Shown here piece after piece: positions 44,592 to 52,685 of a DNA stretch of 64,000 nt (position 1 is the first letter of the stretch; each line of letters opens with the position of its first letter). The stretch is taken from assembly GCF_012979275.1 (NCBI RefSeq), contig NZ_JABASZ010000014.1, positions 248,001-312,000 on the forward strand, read 5' to 3'. The notes under the pieces are model-generated. The model was given only the letters and a program-made list of their open reading frames with translations. It was not told the DNA's origin and ran no database searches. This stretch comes from Pseudopontixanthobacter vadosimaris. Its GTDB lineage: Bacteria; Pseudomonadota; Alphaproteobacteria; Sphingomonadales; Sphingomonadaceae. The translations under genes and the position numbers were made by a program.

Positions 44592-45250
44592 ATGACCCTC
44601 TCCATTGGCTCGACAGCCCCCGATTTCACAGCGGAAACGACCCAAGGCACCATCACCTTCCATGATTGGATGGGCGACAATTGGGCTATCCTGTTTTCTC
44701 ATCCAAAGGCATTTACCCCGGTTTGTACGACCGAGCTGGGTTACATGGCCGGTCTCGGCGAGGAATTTGCCAAACGCGACACCAAGATTCTCGGCCTGTC
44801 GGTCGACAGCAGCCAAGACAATCGCGACTGGCTACCCGATATCGAGGCGCGGTCAGCGGCAATAAAGTCGATTACCCGGTGGTCGGCGACAGCGACCTGA
44901 AGGTGGCCAAACTCTACAATATGTTGCCCGCCGAGGAGACTGGCAGTGCGGAGCAAAGAACCGCAGCCGACAATGCTACCGTTCGCGCCGTCTATATCGT
45001 TGGCCCGGACAAAAAAATCCGTGCGATGCTACTTTATCCGATGAGCAGCGGACGCAATTTCGAAGAAGTGCTTCGATTGCTCGATTCAGTCCAGCTCACC
45101 GAAAGTAAAGGCGTGGCAACCCCGGTCAATTGGCAGAGTGGGGATGACGTCATCATTCCACCGTCTGTTTCCGATAAAGAAGCGAAAGCGCGCTTCCCGC
45201 AAGGTTTCACAACGCTGCGCCCCTATCTGCGCACGGTTAAAATCGACTGA
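44592..45250 (+). pseudogene. 1-Cys peroxiredoxin (Prx6 type), interrupted by a one-base frameshift
   Basis: The first frame gives MTLSIGSTAPDF and the peroxidatic Cys in HPKAFTPVCTTELGYM, then stops at 44900. From about 44866 a second frame, one base off, continues as GNKVDYPVVGDSDLKVAKLY, RTAADNATVRAVYIVGPDKK and KGVATPVNWQSGDDVIIPP to 45250. Joined, they make a full-length peroxiredoxin of about 219 residues, which matches the Prx6 family. One missing base near 44855-44868 explains the break. The enzyme reduces peroxides. An ATG at 44586 is an alternative start. Either a broken gene or a base error. Confidence 0.85.
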
Positions 45251-45348
45251 CCAGCGCAAGCGGATGTGGTGTATTTGGGCTCGAACTCAACAGGGGAACC
45301 CGCATGAAGCTAGACAAAAGCAGTCACGCAACTGCGGCTTCCGCCGCA

Positions 45349-45992
45349 TTACGATTTGGCACCGACGAATTCGTAAGCGCATCCTGCCAGAAACTCGCGG
45401 AAATGGAGTTCGTTCAGCTCTCGGCGGGCTGGTAGCCACGGGCGGAATTCTTCGTATCGCGCGAGACGCCGAACGGTTTCGTAGCGAATATTCCGATTTC
45501 AATCAGCCATCGCGGCCAGCGCTCGGGGTGTTTCAGGCCAAGCAGGGCCATCCGGCCACCCGTCGGGAGAGCAGCCGAGGCGCGCTCGATGAGCCCAGCG
45601 TAATCAGGTGGCATTTCCAGTCCAAAGGTGCTGATGACTGCGCGGGTCTCGCTCGGAAAGCGGAAGGCGGCTACGTCTGACTGCACAAATTCGACATTGC
45701 TTGCTCGCAGGCGCTTCGCTCGTCGACGGGCTTGGTCGAGCATGCCTTGCGAAAGATCAACCAGCGTCACCTTGCCGCTTGGTCCTACGCTCTCAAGCAG
45801 AAACGCGAGGTTTGCGCCGGTGCCAGCACACAGATCGACCACATGGTCGCCGGCCTTGAGTTCAAGCCGGTCAACCAGATCGCGTCGCCAACGACCAAGA
45901 CCGGCCCACCGAAACCCCGACACCAATCGGTCATAGATTCCCGCGTTCTTGTCGTAGAGGCGTTCAACCTGTTCATTGGATAGAATTGCCAT
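45349..45992 (-). pseudogene. SAM-dependent methyltransferase (UbiE-like), frameshifted near the 3' end
   Basis: From ATG 45992 the frame gives a class I methyltransferase (VVDLCAGTGANLAFLLESVG at about 49-68, LVDLSQGMLDQARRRAKRLR, ISTFGLEMPPDY) and stops early at 45414. At about 45456 another frame continues with RYEEFRPWLPARRELNE and HFREFLAGCAYEFVGAKS to a TAA at 45349-45351. One base missing after GCGA would read SRDYEEFRPW, the expected motif, and give about 214 residues. It is 8 nt behind the DUF3703 gene and is probably in the same MerR-controlled operon. Substrate unknown. Confidence 0.8.
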
Positions 45993-46000
45993 GGCGCGTG

Positions 46001-46363
46001 CTAACGAGCCTCGTCCGAAGAGATCGTAAGGATCTCCGCGAGGTCGTCCGGGTAAGGCATTGGCGCGAATGCGCTCACGTTTGCGCGTCCGGTATTCCCC
46101 CAGGGGAGCCGTCCGGTGAGATTGCCAAGAGGGGCGAGCGCAAGACGCATGACCTGCCCCAGAATTTCCCGGCCATCGCGGGTTTCAACCGCATAGCCCA
46201 GCATCGCCATATGCGAGCGAAGATGCGGCCCGAAGAAGCCTTGGCCCAGAATGTGTTCCCGCTCGAGCGCGGTCCACGCCAAAGCCCGGTTACCAGACTG
46301 CCTGGCGGCACGGAAAACGCGCCGCTCAGCTTCGATAAGTTCGACAATGTCCTTCTTCGCCAC
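46001..46363 (-). CDS. DUF3703 family protein
   Basis: A 120-residue protein with the DUF3703 pattern: LAWTALEREHILGQGFFGPH near residue 28-47, then LRSHMAMLGYAVETRDGREI, LGQVMRLALAPLGNLTGRLP and WGNTGRANVSAFAPMP. No signal peptide or membrane helix. Conserved His (REHILGQ, HxRxH-like HLRSHMAM) could bind metal, but no function is known. It is the first gene behind the MerR-type promoter 46401-46431 and is divergent from the MerR gene, so it is metal-inducible by inference. Confidence 0.88.
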   Translation of the reverse strand: MAKKDIVELIEAERRVFRAARQSGNRALAWTALEREHILGQGFFGPHLRSHMAMLGYAVETRDGREILGQVMRLALAPLGNLTGRLPWGNTGRANVSAFAPMPYPDDLAEILTISSDEAR

Positions 46364-46400
46364 AGGATTTCACCGTTCTGCTTGCATCTTCGAATCGCCT

Positions 46401-46431
46401 TATGCACCTTGTAGTGGCTACAAGGTCAAGC
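46401..46431 (-). promoter_or_regulatory. MerR-type promoter/operator for the DUF3703 operon
   Basis: Minus strand TTGACC (-35, 46431-46426), 19-nt spacer, CATAAG (-10, 46406-46401). The dyad ACCTTGTAG-TGG-CTACAAGGT (46408-46428) is perfect over 9 bp per arm. The 19-nt spacer and dyad are the classical MerR arrangement. The -10 is about 38 nt before the DUF3703 ATG. Confidence 0.9.
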
Positions 46432-46445
46432 ATTGCGAGAACTCC

Positions 46446-46832
46446 ATGAAGATTGGTGCCCTGGCGCGGAAGACCGGCACGACCGCCGAAACGATCCGCT
46501 ACTACGAACGTACGGGATTGCTGGAGGAACCACCACGGACCGCCGGCAACTACCGGGACTATGGCCCGACCGAATTGGCCAGATTGCGGTTTATCCGCCG
46601 CGCACGCGACCTTGGCTTCACCATGGCGGAGGTGCGCCAATTGCTTTCTTTGTCGGATGATCCATCGCAATCGTGCGAAGCCGTGGACTCTATTGCCAGC
46701 CTCCACCTACGCGAAGTGGATCGGAAGCTTGGTGACTTGCGAAAACTGCGAACCGAACTGCGCCACATGGTCGACGACTGCCAGCACGGAGCGGTTGGCG
46801 AATGCCGGATAATCGAAGTGCTTGCCGGCTAG
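46446..46832 (+). CDS. MerR-family metal-responsive regulator
   Basis: A 128-residue regulator: DNA-binding part MKIGALARKTGTTAETIRYY and YGPTELARLRFIRRARDLGF, dimer helix, one Cys in DPSQSCEAVDSIA and a C-terminal pair in VDDCQHGAVGECRIIEVL, the CadR/ZntR/PbrR layout. It is 82 nt divergent from DUF3703 and the operator lies between. It differs in sequence from the MerR at 27081, so the two probably respond to different metals or doses. Confidence 0.92.
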   Translation: MKIGALARKTGTTAETIRYYERTGLLEEPPRTAGNYRDYGPTELARLRFIRRARDLGFTMAEVRQLLSLSDDPSQSCEAVDSIASLHLREVDRKLGDLRKLRTELRHMVDDCQHGAVGECRIIEVLAG

Positions 46833-46878
46833 CGGGAAGCGCGCGTTTATTCGAGCGGTGACGGGACGCAAACCATGA

Positions 46879-47169
46879 TCATCTCGAAATTCGGGGCGTG
46901 TTCTGACATATCTCGTCGGTGCGTTCGACAACAGAACCGATCCAGTCATCGATCTCGGCTTCGACCCATACCGTGCAACGGGGACCGAGCGAACGCGACT
47001 TTGGAAAACGGCCTTCGCGCATCCGCTGATAGATTGCCGTTCGGCGCAGGCCCACGCGCGCCATGACCTCGGGAAGACGAATGAGCCGGTCTGGCGGTGG
47101 CTCGACAGGAACGGCTTCCGCGTCCGTTTCGAGACCAGTCGTCATTTCAGAGAGCGAAGCTTTGTTCAT
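46879..47169 (-). CDS. AlpA-family helix-turn-helix regulator
   Basis: A 96-residue protein whose residues about 27-80 form an AlpA/excisionase-type winged helix: DRLIRLPEVMARVGLRRTAI, YQRMREGRFPKSRSLGPRCT and WVEAEIDDWI. The first 26 residues are an acidic extension. AlpA proteins regulate integrase or excision genes in prophages and conjugative elements. It overlaps the upstream HTH gene by 23 nt and points away from the transfer genes. No integrase is in the window. Confidence 0.84.
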   Translation of the reverse strand: MNKASLSEMTTGLETDAEAVPVEPPPDRLIRLPEVMARVGLRRTAIYQRMREGRFPKSRSLGPRCTVWVEAEIDDWIGSVVERTDEICQNTPRISR

Positions 47170-47608
47170 CCTGCCGCTCCAGTTGCGCGAGGTGATCCGA
47201 CAGGAGACCGGCGGTGCGGTGCGCGGTCCCCTTTGCCCAGCGCGGTCTCACATCGAGCAGCCTTTCGCCCAGCGCTTGATCCAAAGCAGACGGCAACTCG
47301 CTTATGAAGGTTTCAAGAAATTCCAGCACGCCGCTATTCTGCCAATCCTTGCTACGCCGCGAGTACCCCGCGAGTGCCAGCATCAGGGAGGTGCGCGGCG
47401 CGTGTCCGCTCGCGTCAAGGATGGCCAGCGCCTCTGGCAGTGTGGCTGACCTTGTCCCGGCGAGGATGCGTCGGAGCGCGTCCTTGTTGATATTCGTCTG
47501 TGCGGCAATCGTCCGCCGGGACTTGCCACTTTCGTCCACGGCATGGTCGAGGAAAGCGGCGACTCCTCGCGATAGTTCTTCCCATTTGTCGTTTGTGTTT
47601 CGCGCCAT
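47147..47608 (-). CDS. HTH repressor-like protein next to the transfer operon
   Basis: A 153-residue cytoplasmic protein. A helix-turn-helix-like stretch is at residues about 27-50 (SGKSRRTIAAQTNINKDALR) followed by RILAGTRSATLPEALAILDA. The rest is alpha-helical with no known domain. A ribosome site GCAGGAAC precedes the ATG. It is the gene nearest to the LexA-type box at 47683-47697, 75 nt upstream of its start, and probably controls element transfer or maintenance (inference). Confidence 0.7.
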   Translation of the reverse strand: MARNTNDKWEELSRGVAAFLDHAVDESGKSRRTIAAQTNINKDALRRILAGTRSATLPEALAILDASGHAPRTSLMLALAGYSRRSKDWQNSGVLEFLETFISELPSALDQALGERLLDVRPRWAKGTAHRTAGLLSDHLAQLERQDEQSFAL

Positions 47609-47971
47609 TGTTCCTGCTTCCGGTGATCTTCAGCGAATCACCAACAGGCTAGGCGACGCGTCAAACTGTAGGAAAGGAAAAAGAACAAATAAGGAACACG
47701 TAGGAAACTGGCTCATCGTCACACGATTTGATTCGCGCAGATTCCGGTCCCTCGATCTCAGACTTCGGTATGGGTGGCGCAATGATCGGTATTCTTGGCC
47801 GCAATGTCTGCACCGGTCGCGCAAAGCCTGGTCAGATTGCCCAGAATCGACGATTTCTCTTGGTCGGAATGCCGCGTGCGGCAGTTTCCGTTTTCCTACA
47901 CCCCGCCTTCCAATCGAGGAAAGAACATACAGCGAACGCATCGCTGCCAATGTTCGAAACGGAGTTCCTCG
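47609..47971. other. Intergenic control region between repressor gene and traA
   Basis: 363 nt between divergent genes. It holds the LexA-type box (47683-47697), two GTAGGAAA copies flanking it, a -35-like TTGACG on the minus strand (47664-47659) toward the repressor, and a GGAG site before traA. No gene. Promoters for the tra operon must lie here but none was placed with certainty. Confidence 0.55.
47683..47697 (-). promoter_or_regulatory. LexA (SOS) box of the alphaproteobacterial type
   Basis: On the minus strand the sequence is GTTC-CTTATTT-GTTC (plus strand GAAC-AAATAAG-GAAC), an exact match to the alphaproteobacterial LexA consensus GTTC-N7-GTTC, about 75 nt upstream of the HTH repressor gene and on its strand. 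It suggests DNA-damage control of this region, as in SXT-type elements. LexA binding is inferred. Confidence 0.6.
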
Positions 47972-48298
47972 ATGACCAAGGCAATCACCCTTCCCCGCCA
48001 ATCCGTCAAAGGCATTCGTGCCCGCGACTATATTCTTCCGGCCGCGATTGCGCTCGCCTGCGCCGGTGCCGCCTATGCCGGTGCCGACACGACCTTTGAT
48101 CCGGCGCTGCAGAAGTTCACTGACTTCCTCGAAGGTTCGGGCGGCAAGATCATCACCGTCCTCAGCCTTGCCGGCGGTTTGATCGCGCTCGCCTCGGGCC
48201 GCTTCGCCCTTGGGCAGGTCGCGGTCCCGGTCGGTGTCGGAATTGGCGTCGGCACAGGCGTGCCGATCGTCACCTCGGTCGTGACCGCAACCATTTGA
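47972..48298 (+). CDS. traA: TraA-like conjugative pilin
   Basis: A 108-residue pre-pilin. After an N-terminal leader (RARDYILPAAIALACAGAAY, cleavage near AYA-GAD) there are two or three long hydrophobic segments (ITVLSLAGGLIALASG, VAVPVGVGIGVGTGVPIV), as in TraA/VirB2-type pilins. First gene of the transfer operon, immediately before traL, the same order as in F. GGAG lies 7 nt before the ATG at 47972. Confidence 0.83.
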   Translation: MTKAITLPRQSVKGIRARDYILPAAIALACAGAAYAGADTTFDPALQKFTDFLEGSGGKIITVLSLAGGLIALASGRFALGQVAVPVGVGIGVGTGVPIVTSVVTATI

Positions 48299-48324
48299 TC
48301 GCGGTCTAACGACGGGAGGGCGGC

Positions 48325-48612
48325 ATGGCCGACAGATACCTCGTTCCACGGCGGCTCGACGACCCGGAGGTCATCGGCTTCTGGACCATCGACGAGTTTG
48401 CGGGGCTGCTCGTCCCGTTCGCGTGGGGCATCCTTTCGCAGCACATCATCATCGGCACCGGCCTATCGGTCATGACCTGGTTCGCCCTTCGAAAGGCGAA
48501 GGCATCAGGCGCAGGGTCGAAACTGGTCCATGCTGCCTACTGGTATCTGCCGGGGAGCTTCCTCGGGCTGAAAGCCACGCCGCCCTCCCACTGCCGCCTG
48601 CTCGCAGGCTGA
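48325..48612 (+). CDS. traL: TraL, inner-membrane pilus assembly protein
   Basis: A 95-residue protein with a N-terminal ADRYLVPRRLDDPEVIGFWT (the TraL/YLVPRRLDDP motif) and two hydrophobic segments (FAGLLVPFAWGILSQHIIIG and near 55). Size and order fit TraL, a small subunit of the F-type secretion channel. It is 26 nt behind traA and 12 nt before traE. Confidence 0.91.
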   Translation: MADRYLVPRRLDDPEVIGFWTIDEFAGLLVPFAWGILSQHIIIGTGLSVMTWFALRKAKASGAGSKLVHAAYWYLPGSFLGLKATPPSHCRLLAG

Positions 48613-48624
48613 GGGAGGACCCAA

Positions 48625-49194
48625 GTGAAACACGAATTCGCCTATGAGGAAGCGCAGCGTCACCTCAAACAGCGCAACCGCTTCGCCGCGCTGTCAGCCG
48701 TGCTGGGCCTTACCAGCCTGCTGGCGGTCGGCGCGGCGGCGACGCGCGAGGAAAGCGTCATTTTGGTGCCTGTCACGACCGAGCGCCTGACGCTCGGGAG
48801 CGGCGGTACCGATGCGCACTACCTCGAACTCGTAACCCGCGACACCGCGCTCATGCTGCTCAATCGCGCACCCGAGAGCCTCGACTACTGGATGGAACAG
48901 GTCCTCAAGGTGGCAGATCCGTCAGCGCACGGGAGCCTCAAGGCCGAGCTCGTCAAGATCGTCGACGAGCAGCGCGGTTCGGACATCAGCCAGGCCTTCG
49001 TCATCTCGCGGATGGAGGTCGACGCGCAGGCGCTCACCGCTGTCGTCACCGGCACGCTCAAGACCTTCGTCGGTGCGCAGGTGATCGCAAGCCAAGAGCG
49101 CAGCTTCGAATTCAGCTGGAACCGCCGCGGCCTCAGTCTCGGCCTCACCGGCTTCCGCCAGCTCCCAACCGAAAACGAGGAGGAGAACCCATGA
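48625..49194 (+). CDS. traE: TraE, F-type T4SS core protein
   Basis: A 189-residue VirB8-like inner-membrane protein. GTG start at 48625 with GGGAGGA upstream. A basic N-tip is followed by one helix (FAALSAVLGLTSLLAVGAAA, about 21-40) and a periplasmic domain with LVTRDTALMLLNRAPESLDY, the family signature. Its end overlaps traK (ATGA). Confidence 0.92.
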   Translation: MKHEFAYEEAQRHLKQRNRFAALSAVLGLTSLLAVGAAATREESVILVPVTTERLTLGSGGTDAHYLELVTRDTALMLLNRAPESLDYWMEQVLKVADPSAHGSLKAELVKIVDEQRGSDISQAFVISRMEVDAQALTAVVTGTLKTFVGAQVIASQERSFEFSWNRRGLSLGLTGFRQLPTENEEENP

Positions 49195-49946
49195 CACTCC
49201 TATCCCGCCCCTTCCCCGCCGCGCTGACCAGCGTTGCGCTGGCAATCGCCACGGCCGCCTACGCTTCACCGGCACATGCCGACCAGTTCGTCGAGGCCGC
49301 TGATGGCGCCGCGATCGACTGCGTGCTCGCGCGCGGCGCGCTGACCCGTATCGCCCTCATCGAGGACGGTTTCGCCAATGTCTCGAAGATGGCGAGCGGT
49401 TTTCCCTACAACGATTTCGAGGTGACCCACGAGCCGGTGCGCGGCGACATCTATGTCTCGGTGCCGCTGCAATATGCGAGCGCCAGGGTCAGCTTCTTCG
49501 CGACGAGCAGCGCGGGCTATGTCTACAAGTTCACCTGCCGCGTCGAAGGCGAGGAAGCGAGCCAGCTCTTCGTCACCAATCCCGCGCTCGCCAAATCCCA
49601 GGCGAGTGAATGGGAAGGCGCAGCAGTGACGCGCGACGAGGCCGCGATCCGGCTGATCGAAGCGATGGCCAGCGATGGGGTCCTGCCGGGCTTCCGCGCC
49701 CGTGCCGAACTTTCGCGACCACGCCACACCGACAGCCTCGAAGTGCAGCAGGTCGCGGAATACGAAGGCGCCGAACTGATCGGCCAAGCCTTTACTCTAC
49801 GCAATCTTGGCTCGGCGCCCGTCGACCTTGCCGGTGAGCGCGAGGCGCCGGCCGGGGCGCTGGCCTTTGCCTATGGCCGCGACAGCCTTCAGCCTGGCGA
49901 GAGCACTCAGGCCTTCCTTGTCTTTACCAAGGGAGGGCTCGAGTAA
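49191..49946 (+). CDS. traK: TraK, secretin-like outer-membrane core protein
   Basis: A 251-residue VirB9/secretin-like periplasmic protein with a signal peptide (LTSVALAIATAAYASPAHA). The body is beta-rich: RIALIEDGFANVSKMASGFP, YNDFEVTHEPVRGDIYVSV, with C-terminal EVQQVAEYEGAELIGQAFTL. Forms the outer-membrane core complex with TraB and TraV. Its stop overlaps the traB ATG. Confidence 0.9.
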   Translation: MTLLSRPFPAALTSVALAIATAAYASPAHADQFVEAADGAAIDCVLARGALTRIALIEDGFANVSKMASGFPYNDFEVTHEPVRGDIYVSVPLQYASARVSFFATSSAGYVYKFTCRVEGEEASQLFVTNPALAKSQASEWEGAAVTRDEAAIRLIEAMASDGVLPGFRARAELSRPRHTDSLEVQQVAEYEGAELIGQAFTLRNLGSAPVDLAGEREAPAGALAFAYGRDSLQPGESTQAFLVFTKGGLE

Positions 49947-51229
49947 TGGCCGATCCCGACACACGCGATACGCCCGCGCCAGCGCCAAAGGACGAGACGC
50001 GCGGCGAAGCCCGGCGCAACCTCAACCGCACGGTCGCGCAGCGCCAGAAGCTGCTGCTTGCCGGGATCGGCGGCGTGGCGCTCATCGCCGGTTCGATGTT
50101 CATCTTCGGCGGCGAGGATGAAGCCGGCGCCGACGGCGTGGGCGCGACCACGATCGAGACCGGCGCGCTGGTCAATCGCAATCTCTCGCAGCGCGAATTC
50201 GTCGCCACTTACGGCAACCGCCTCGATGCGCAGGGCCGCGCGATCAAAGACCTGCAGGAAAGCCAGCTTCCCAAGGCCTCGATCGAGCAGGAGCTCGAAA
50301 CGCTGCGGGGCGAGAACGCGCGGATGCTGAGCGACGGGCAAGCTGCGATCGATGCGATCTCGGCGGAGAACGCCGCCTTGCGCTCGGAACTCGAAACCGT
50401 CCGCGCCAATCCCCCGGTCACGCCAGTTGACGCAGGAGAACCGCGGACTCCGGGTTTCGCTCCCGGACCGCTCGAGCCACCCAGCGAACCCAAGGCGAGC
50501 CTGCTGAGCTTCTCATCCGAAAAGCCGGGCGCAGCCAAAGCGAAGGCAACCGAAAGCACGCCGCCGCTGCTGCTCGAGGCAAGCCGCGATTATCTCCCGC
50601 CCAACAGCTATGCACCTGCCACCGTGATCGTCGGGGTCGACGCCTCGACGGGCGTGACCAGTCAGAGCGATCCGCTGCCCGTGGTGCTGCGCATCACCGG
50701 GCCGGCGCGCTCGGTGCTGCAAGGCGACAAGCTGCTCACCACCGATCTCACCGGCTGCCTCGTCAACGGCGCGGCACGCGGCGATCTCTCGGCCGAGAAG
50801 GTTTACGTCAAGCTCGTGCGCATGACCTGCGCGCAACCGGGCGGACGCTTCGCGGTGAGCGAGGTCAAGGGGTTCATCGCCTTTGCCGGCAAGTCGGGCG
50901 TGCGCGGCAATGTCGTCAGCCGCGAAGGCAGCCTTGTCAGCCAGGCGCTGCTTGCCGGGATCGTCGGCGGGTTCGGGCGCGGCTTCTCGGCCAATGCCAA
51001 CGGCATCTTTGCGCAGCCTGTCGGCAGCGACGGCAGGCGCGAGGCGCTTTCGCCGACCGACATCCTCGCAGGCGGCCTCGGCCAGGGCGCGGGCGAAGCC
51101 GCCGACACTACAGCCAAATACCTCATCGAACGCGCAGAACAGTACCAACCCGTCGTCGAGATGCCGACCGGCATCGCAGTCGAGATCGTCTTTCTCGACG
51201 GCGTCCATGTCAGGAGCACACCGCAATGA
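49946..51229 (+). CDS. traB: TraB, VirB10-like envelope-spanning protein
   Basis: A 427-residue protein. Cytoplasmic N-tip, helix (LLLAGIGGVALIAGSMFIFG, about 32-51), coiled-coil stretch (residues about 90-140, LETLRGENARMLSDGQAAID), Pro-rich linker, then a VirB10-type beta-barrel from about residue 210 (SRDYLPPNSYAPATVIVGVD, VLQGDKLLTTDLTGCLVNGA, RGNVVSREGSLVSQALLAGI). Bridges the inner and outer membranes in the transfer channel. Confidence 0.93.
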   Translation: MADPDTRDTPAPAPKDETRGEARRNLNRTVAQRQKLLLAGIGGVALIAGSMFIFGGEDEAGADGVGATTIETGALVNRNLSQREFVATYGNRLDAQGRAIKDLQESQLPKASIEQELETLRGENARMLSDGQAAIDAISAENAALRSELETVRANPPVTPVDAGEPRTPGFAPGPLEPPSEPKASLLSFSSEKPGAAKAKATESTPPLLLEASRDYLPPNSYAPATVIVGVDASTGVTSQSDPLPVVLRITGPARSVLQGDKLLTTDLTGCLVNGAARGDLSAEKVYVKLVRMTCAQPGGRFAVSEVKGFIAFAGKSGVRGNVVSREGSLVSQALLAGIVGGFGRGFSANANGIFAQPVGSDGRREALSPTDILAGGLGQGAGEAADTTAKYLIERAEQYQPVVEMPTGIAVEIVFLDGVHVRSTPQ

Positions 51230-52104
51230 ACTATTCGAACCAGCGGCCCGGCCTCAAGGCGCGCGCCGCGCACATATCGCTCGCTGCCGCCAGCGCAGCA
51301 GCCCTCCTCACAAGCGGCGTCGCGATCGTAACCGCCATGCCCGCGCAGGCCGCGATCACGCGAGATGTGGTTCAAGCGCTCAAGCTTCGTCTGCCCAGAA
51401 CGCCGATCGACGCGCTCGATTGCACGACATTCGCGCCATGGTGCGAGGTCGTCTCGGGAGAGACGCTATTCTACATCGACGAAGCGGCACGCTACCTCTT
51501 CGTCGGGCGGCTCTACGACATGGAGGAGCGGCGCGACGTGACTGCCGCGCGCCTGCTCGAACTCAACCCCGACCTGCTCGCCGCCGGCGCAGCCCGCCAC
51601 GCCGGCGAGGACACTGGAGGGCGCCATGACGTTGCCGAAACCCGCGACAGGCAGGTCGCGACGCATGTCGATCTTAAAGCCCTTCCCAAGGAAGGCGCGA
51701 TCCTGTGGGGCAATCCCAAGGGGCTGAAGCTGGTTGTCTTCTCGGATTTCCAGTGCGGCTACTGCAAGCGGCTCACCGGCGAACTCGAAAAGGCAGGCGT
51801 TCTTGTCGAGGAACGGCCGATCTCGATCTTCGGCGCGTCGAGCCGCCGCTTGTCCGAGGCGGTGCTGTGCGCCGCCGACCCGGTCGAGGCGCTCCATGCC
51901 GCATACACCGGCAAGCACCTCGAACCGCGCGCAACCTGCAAAAAGTCAGCTGCGCTCGATGCCAACGAAGCCTTTGCACAGGCCAACGGCTTTGCCGGAA
52001 CCCCGGTAATCGTCCGGGCGCGCGACGGTGCGGTGCTGCACGGCTACCGTGATGCAAAGACACTGCGCGCCTTTGCCAATGCCAAGACCGGATCGAAGCA
52101 ATGA
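51226..52104 (+). CDS. DsbC-like disulfide isomerase of the transfer system
   Basis: A 292-residue periplasmic thiol-disulfide protein. A signal peptide (ISLAAASAAALLTSGVAIVT, ending near PAQAA) precedes an N-terminal dimer-type domain and a thioredoxin fold with the active pair in FSDFQCGYCKRLTGELEKAG (about residue 176) and a cis-Pro in FAGTPVIVRARDG. DsbC homologues are part of F-type and SXT-type operons and fold the Cys-rich proteins TraN, TraU and TraH. It sits between traB and traV. Confidence 0.91.
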   Translation: MNYSNQRPGLKARAAHISLAAASAAALLTSGVAIVTAMPAQAAITRDVVQALKLRLPRTPIDALDCTTFAPWCEVVSGETLFYIDEAARYLFVGRLYDMEERRDVTAARLLELNPDLLAAGAARHAGEDTGGRHDVAETRDRQVATHVDLKALPKEGAILWGNPKGLKLVVFSDFQCGYCKRLTGELEKAGVLVEERPISIFGASSRRLSEAVLCAADPVEALHAAYTGKHLEPRATCKKSAALDANEAFAQANGFAGTPVIVRARDGAVLHGYRDAKTLRAFANAKTGSKQ

Positions 52105-52685
52105 GCGGCGGTGCGACCCGTGTCGGAGCGACGGCAATTCTCGCGTTGATGATCGCCGGCTGTGCGACGCTTGGCGGCAACGTCAAGGGCGACTTTTCCT
52201 GCCGGGCACCGGAGGGAAGCTGCGCGCCGACCTCGATGATCGACGATGCCGCGACCCGCGTTTCACAGGCAGAACGGTCCGGTCATGCCTCTGCGGGAGC
52301 GCACAGGGCCGGTGATCGCGGATTGCGGATCGTTGTTGCGGGCTACCGCGACGGGGCGGGCCGCATCCACGAGGCCCGGGTTGTTCATGTCGTGCTGCCC
52401 GATCGCGCTGCCGAGCGCTGGCGCGCGCCGCGTTCGACCGGCGACGTGCTTCGCGCACTGGCGCGTCCGGCTGAAGCAGAAGTCGCCCCGCCCGCCGCCG
52501 CAGAAGCAATTCCTTTCCAGCATCCCAATCCCTCCCCCCAGCAGCCTCCCGATGTCCTGGTCATCCCCTCGCAGGATCTGACGGAGCTGCCCGGCGCCAA
52601 AGCGCCGGACCCCGGGGCACCTGGTCGTCCCCCCTCCCCCGGCCAGGTGCCCCACCCCGTTCTGCCCGAAGGAGAGCCCAAGTGA
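52101..52685 (+). CDS. traV: TraV-like lipoprotein
   Basis: A 194-residue lipoprotein with lipobox MIAGCATLGG (Cys near residue 21) and two further Cys (SCRAPEGSCAPTSM), matching the Cys-rich head of TraV. The second half is Pro/Ala-rich (PNPSPQQPPDVLVIPSQDL, GRPPSPGQVPHPV). Forms the outer-membrane ring with TraK and TraB. The overlap pattern fits order B-dsbC-V-C. Confidence 0.83.
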   Translation: MSGGATRVGATAILALMIAGCATLGGNVKGDFSCRAPEGSCAPTSMIDDAATRVSQAERSGHASAGAHRAGDRGLRIVVAGYRDGAGRIHEARVVHVVLPDRAAERWRAPRSTGDVLRALARPAEAEVAPPAAAEAIPFQHPNPSPQQPPDVLVIPSQDLTELPGAKAPDPGAPGRPPSPGQVPHPVLPEGEPK

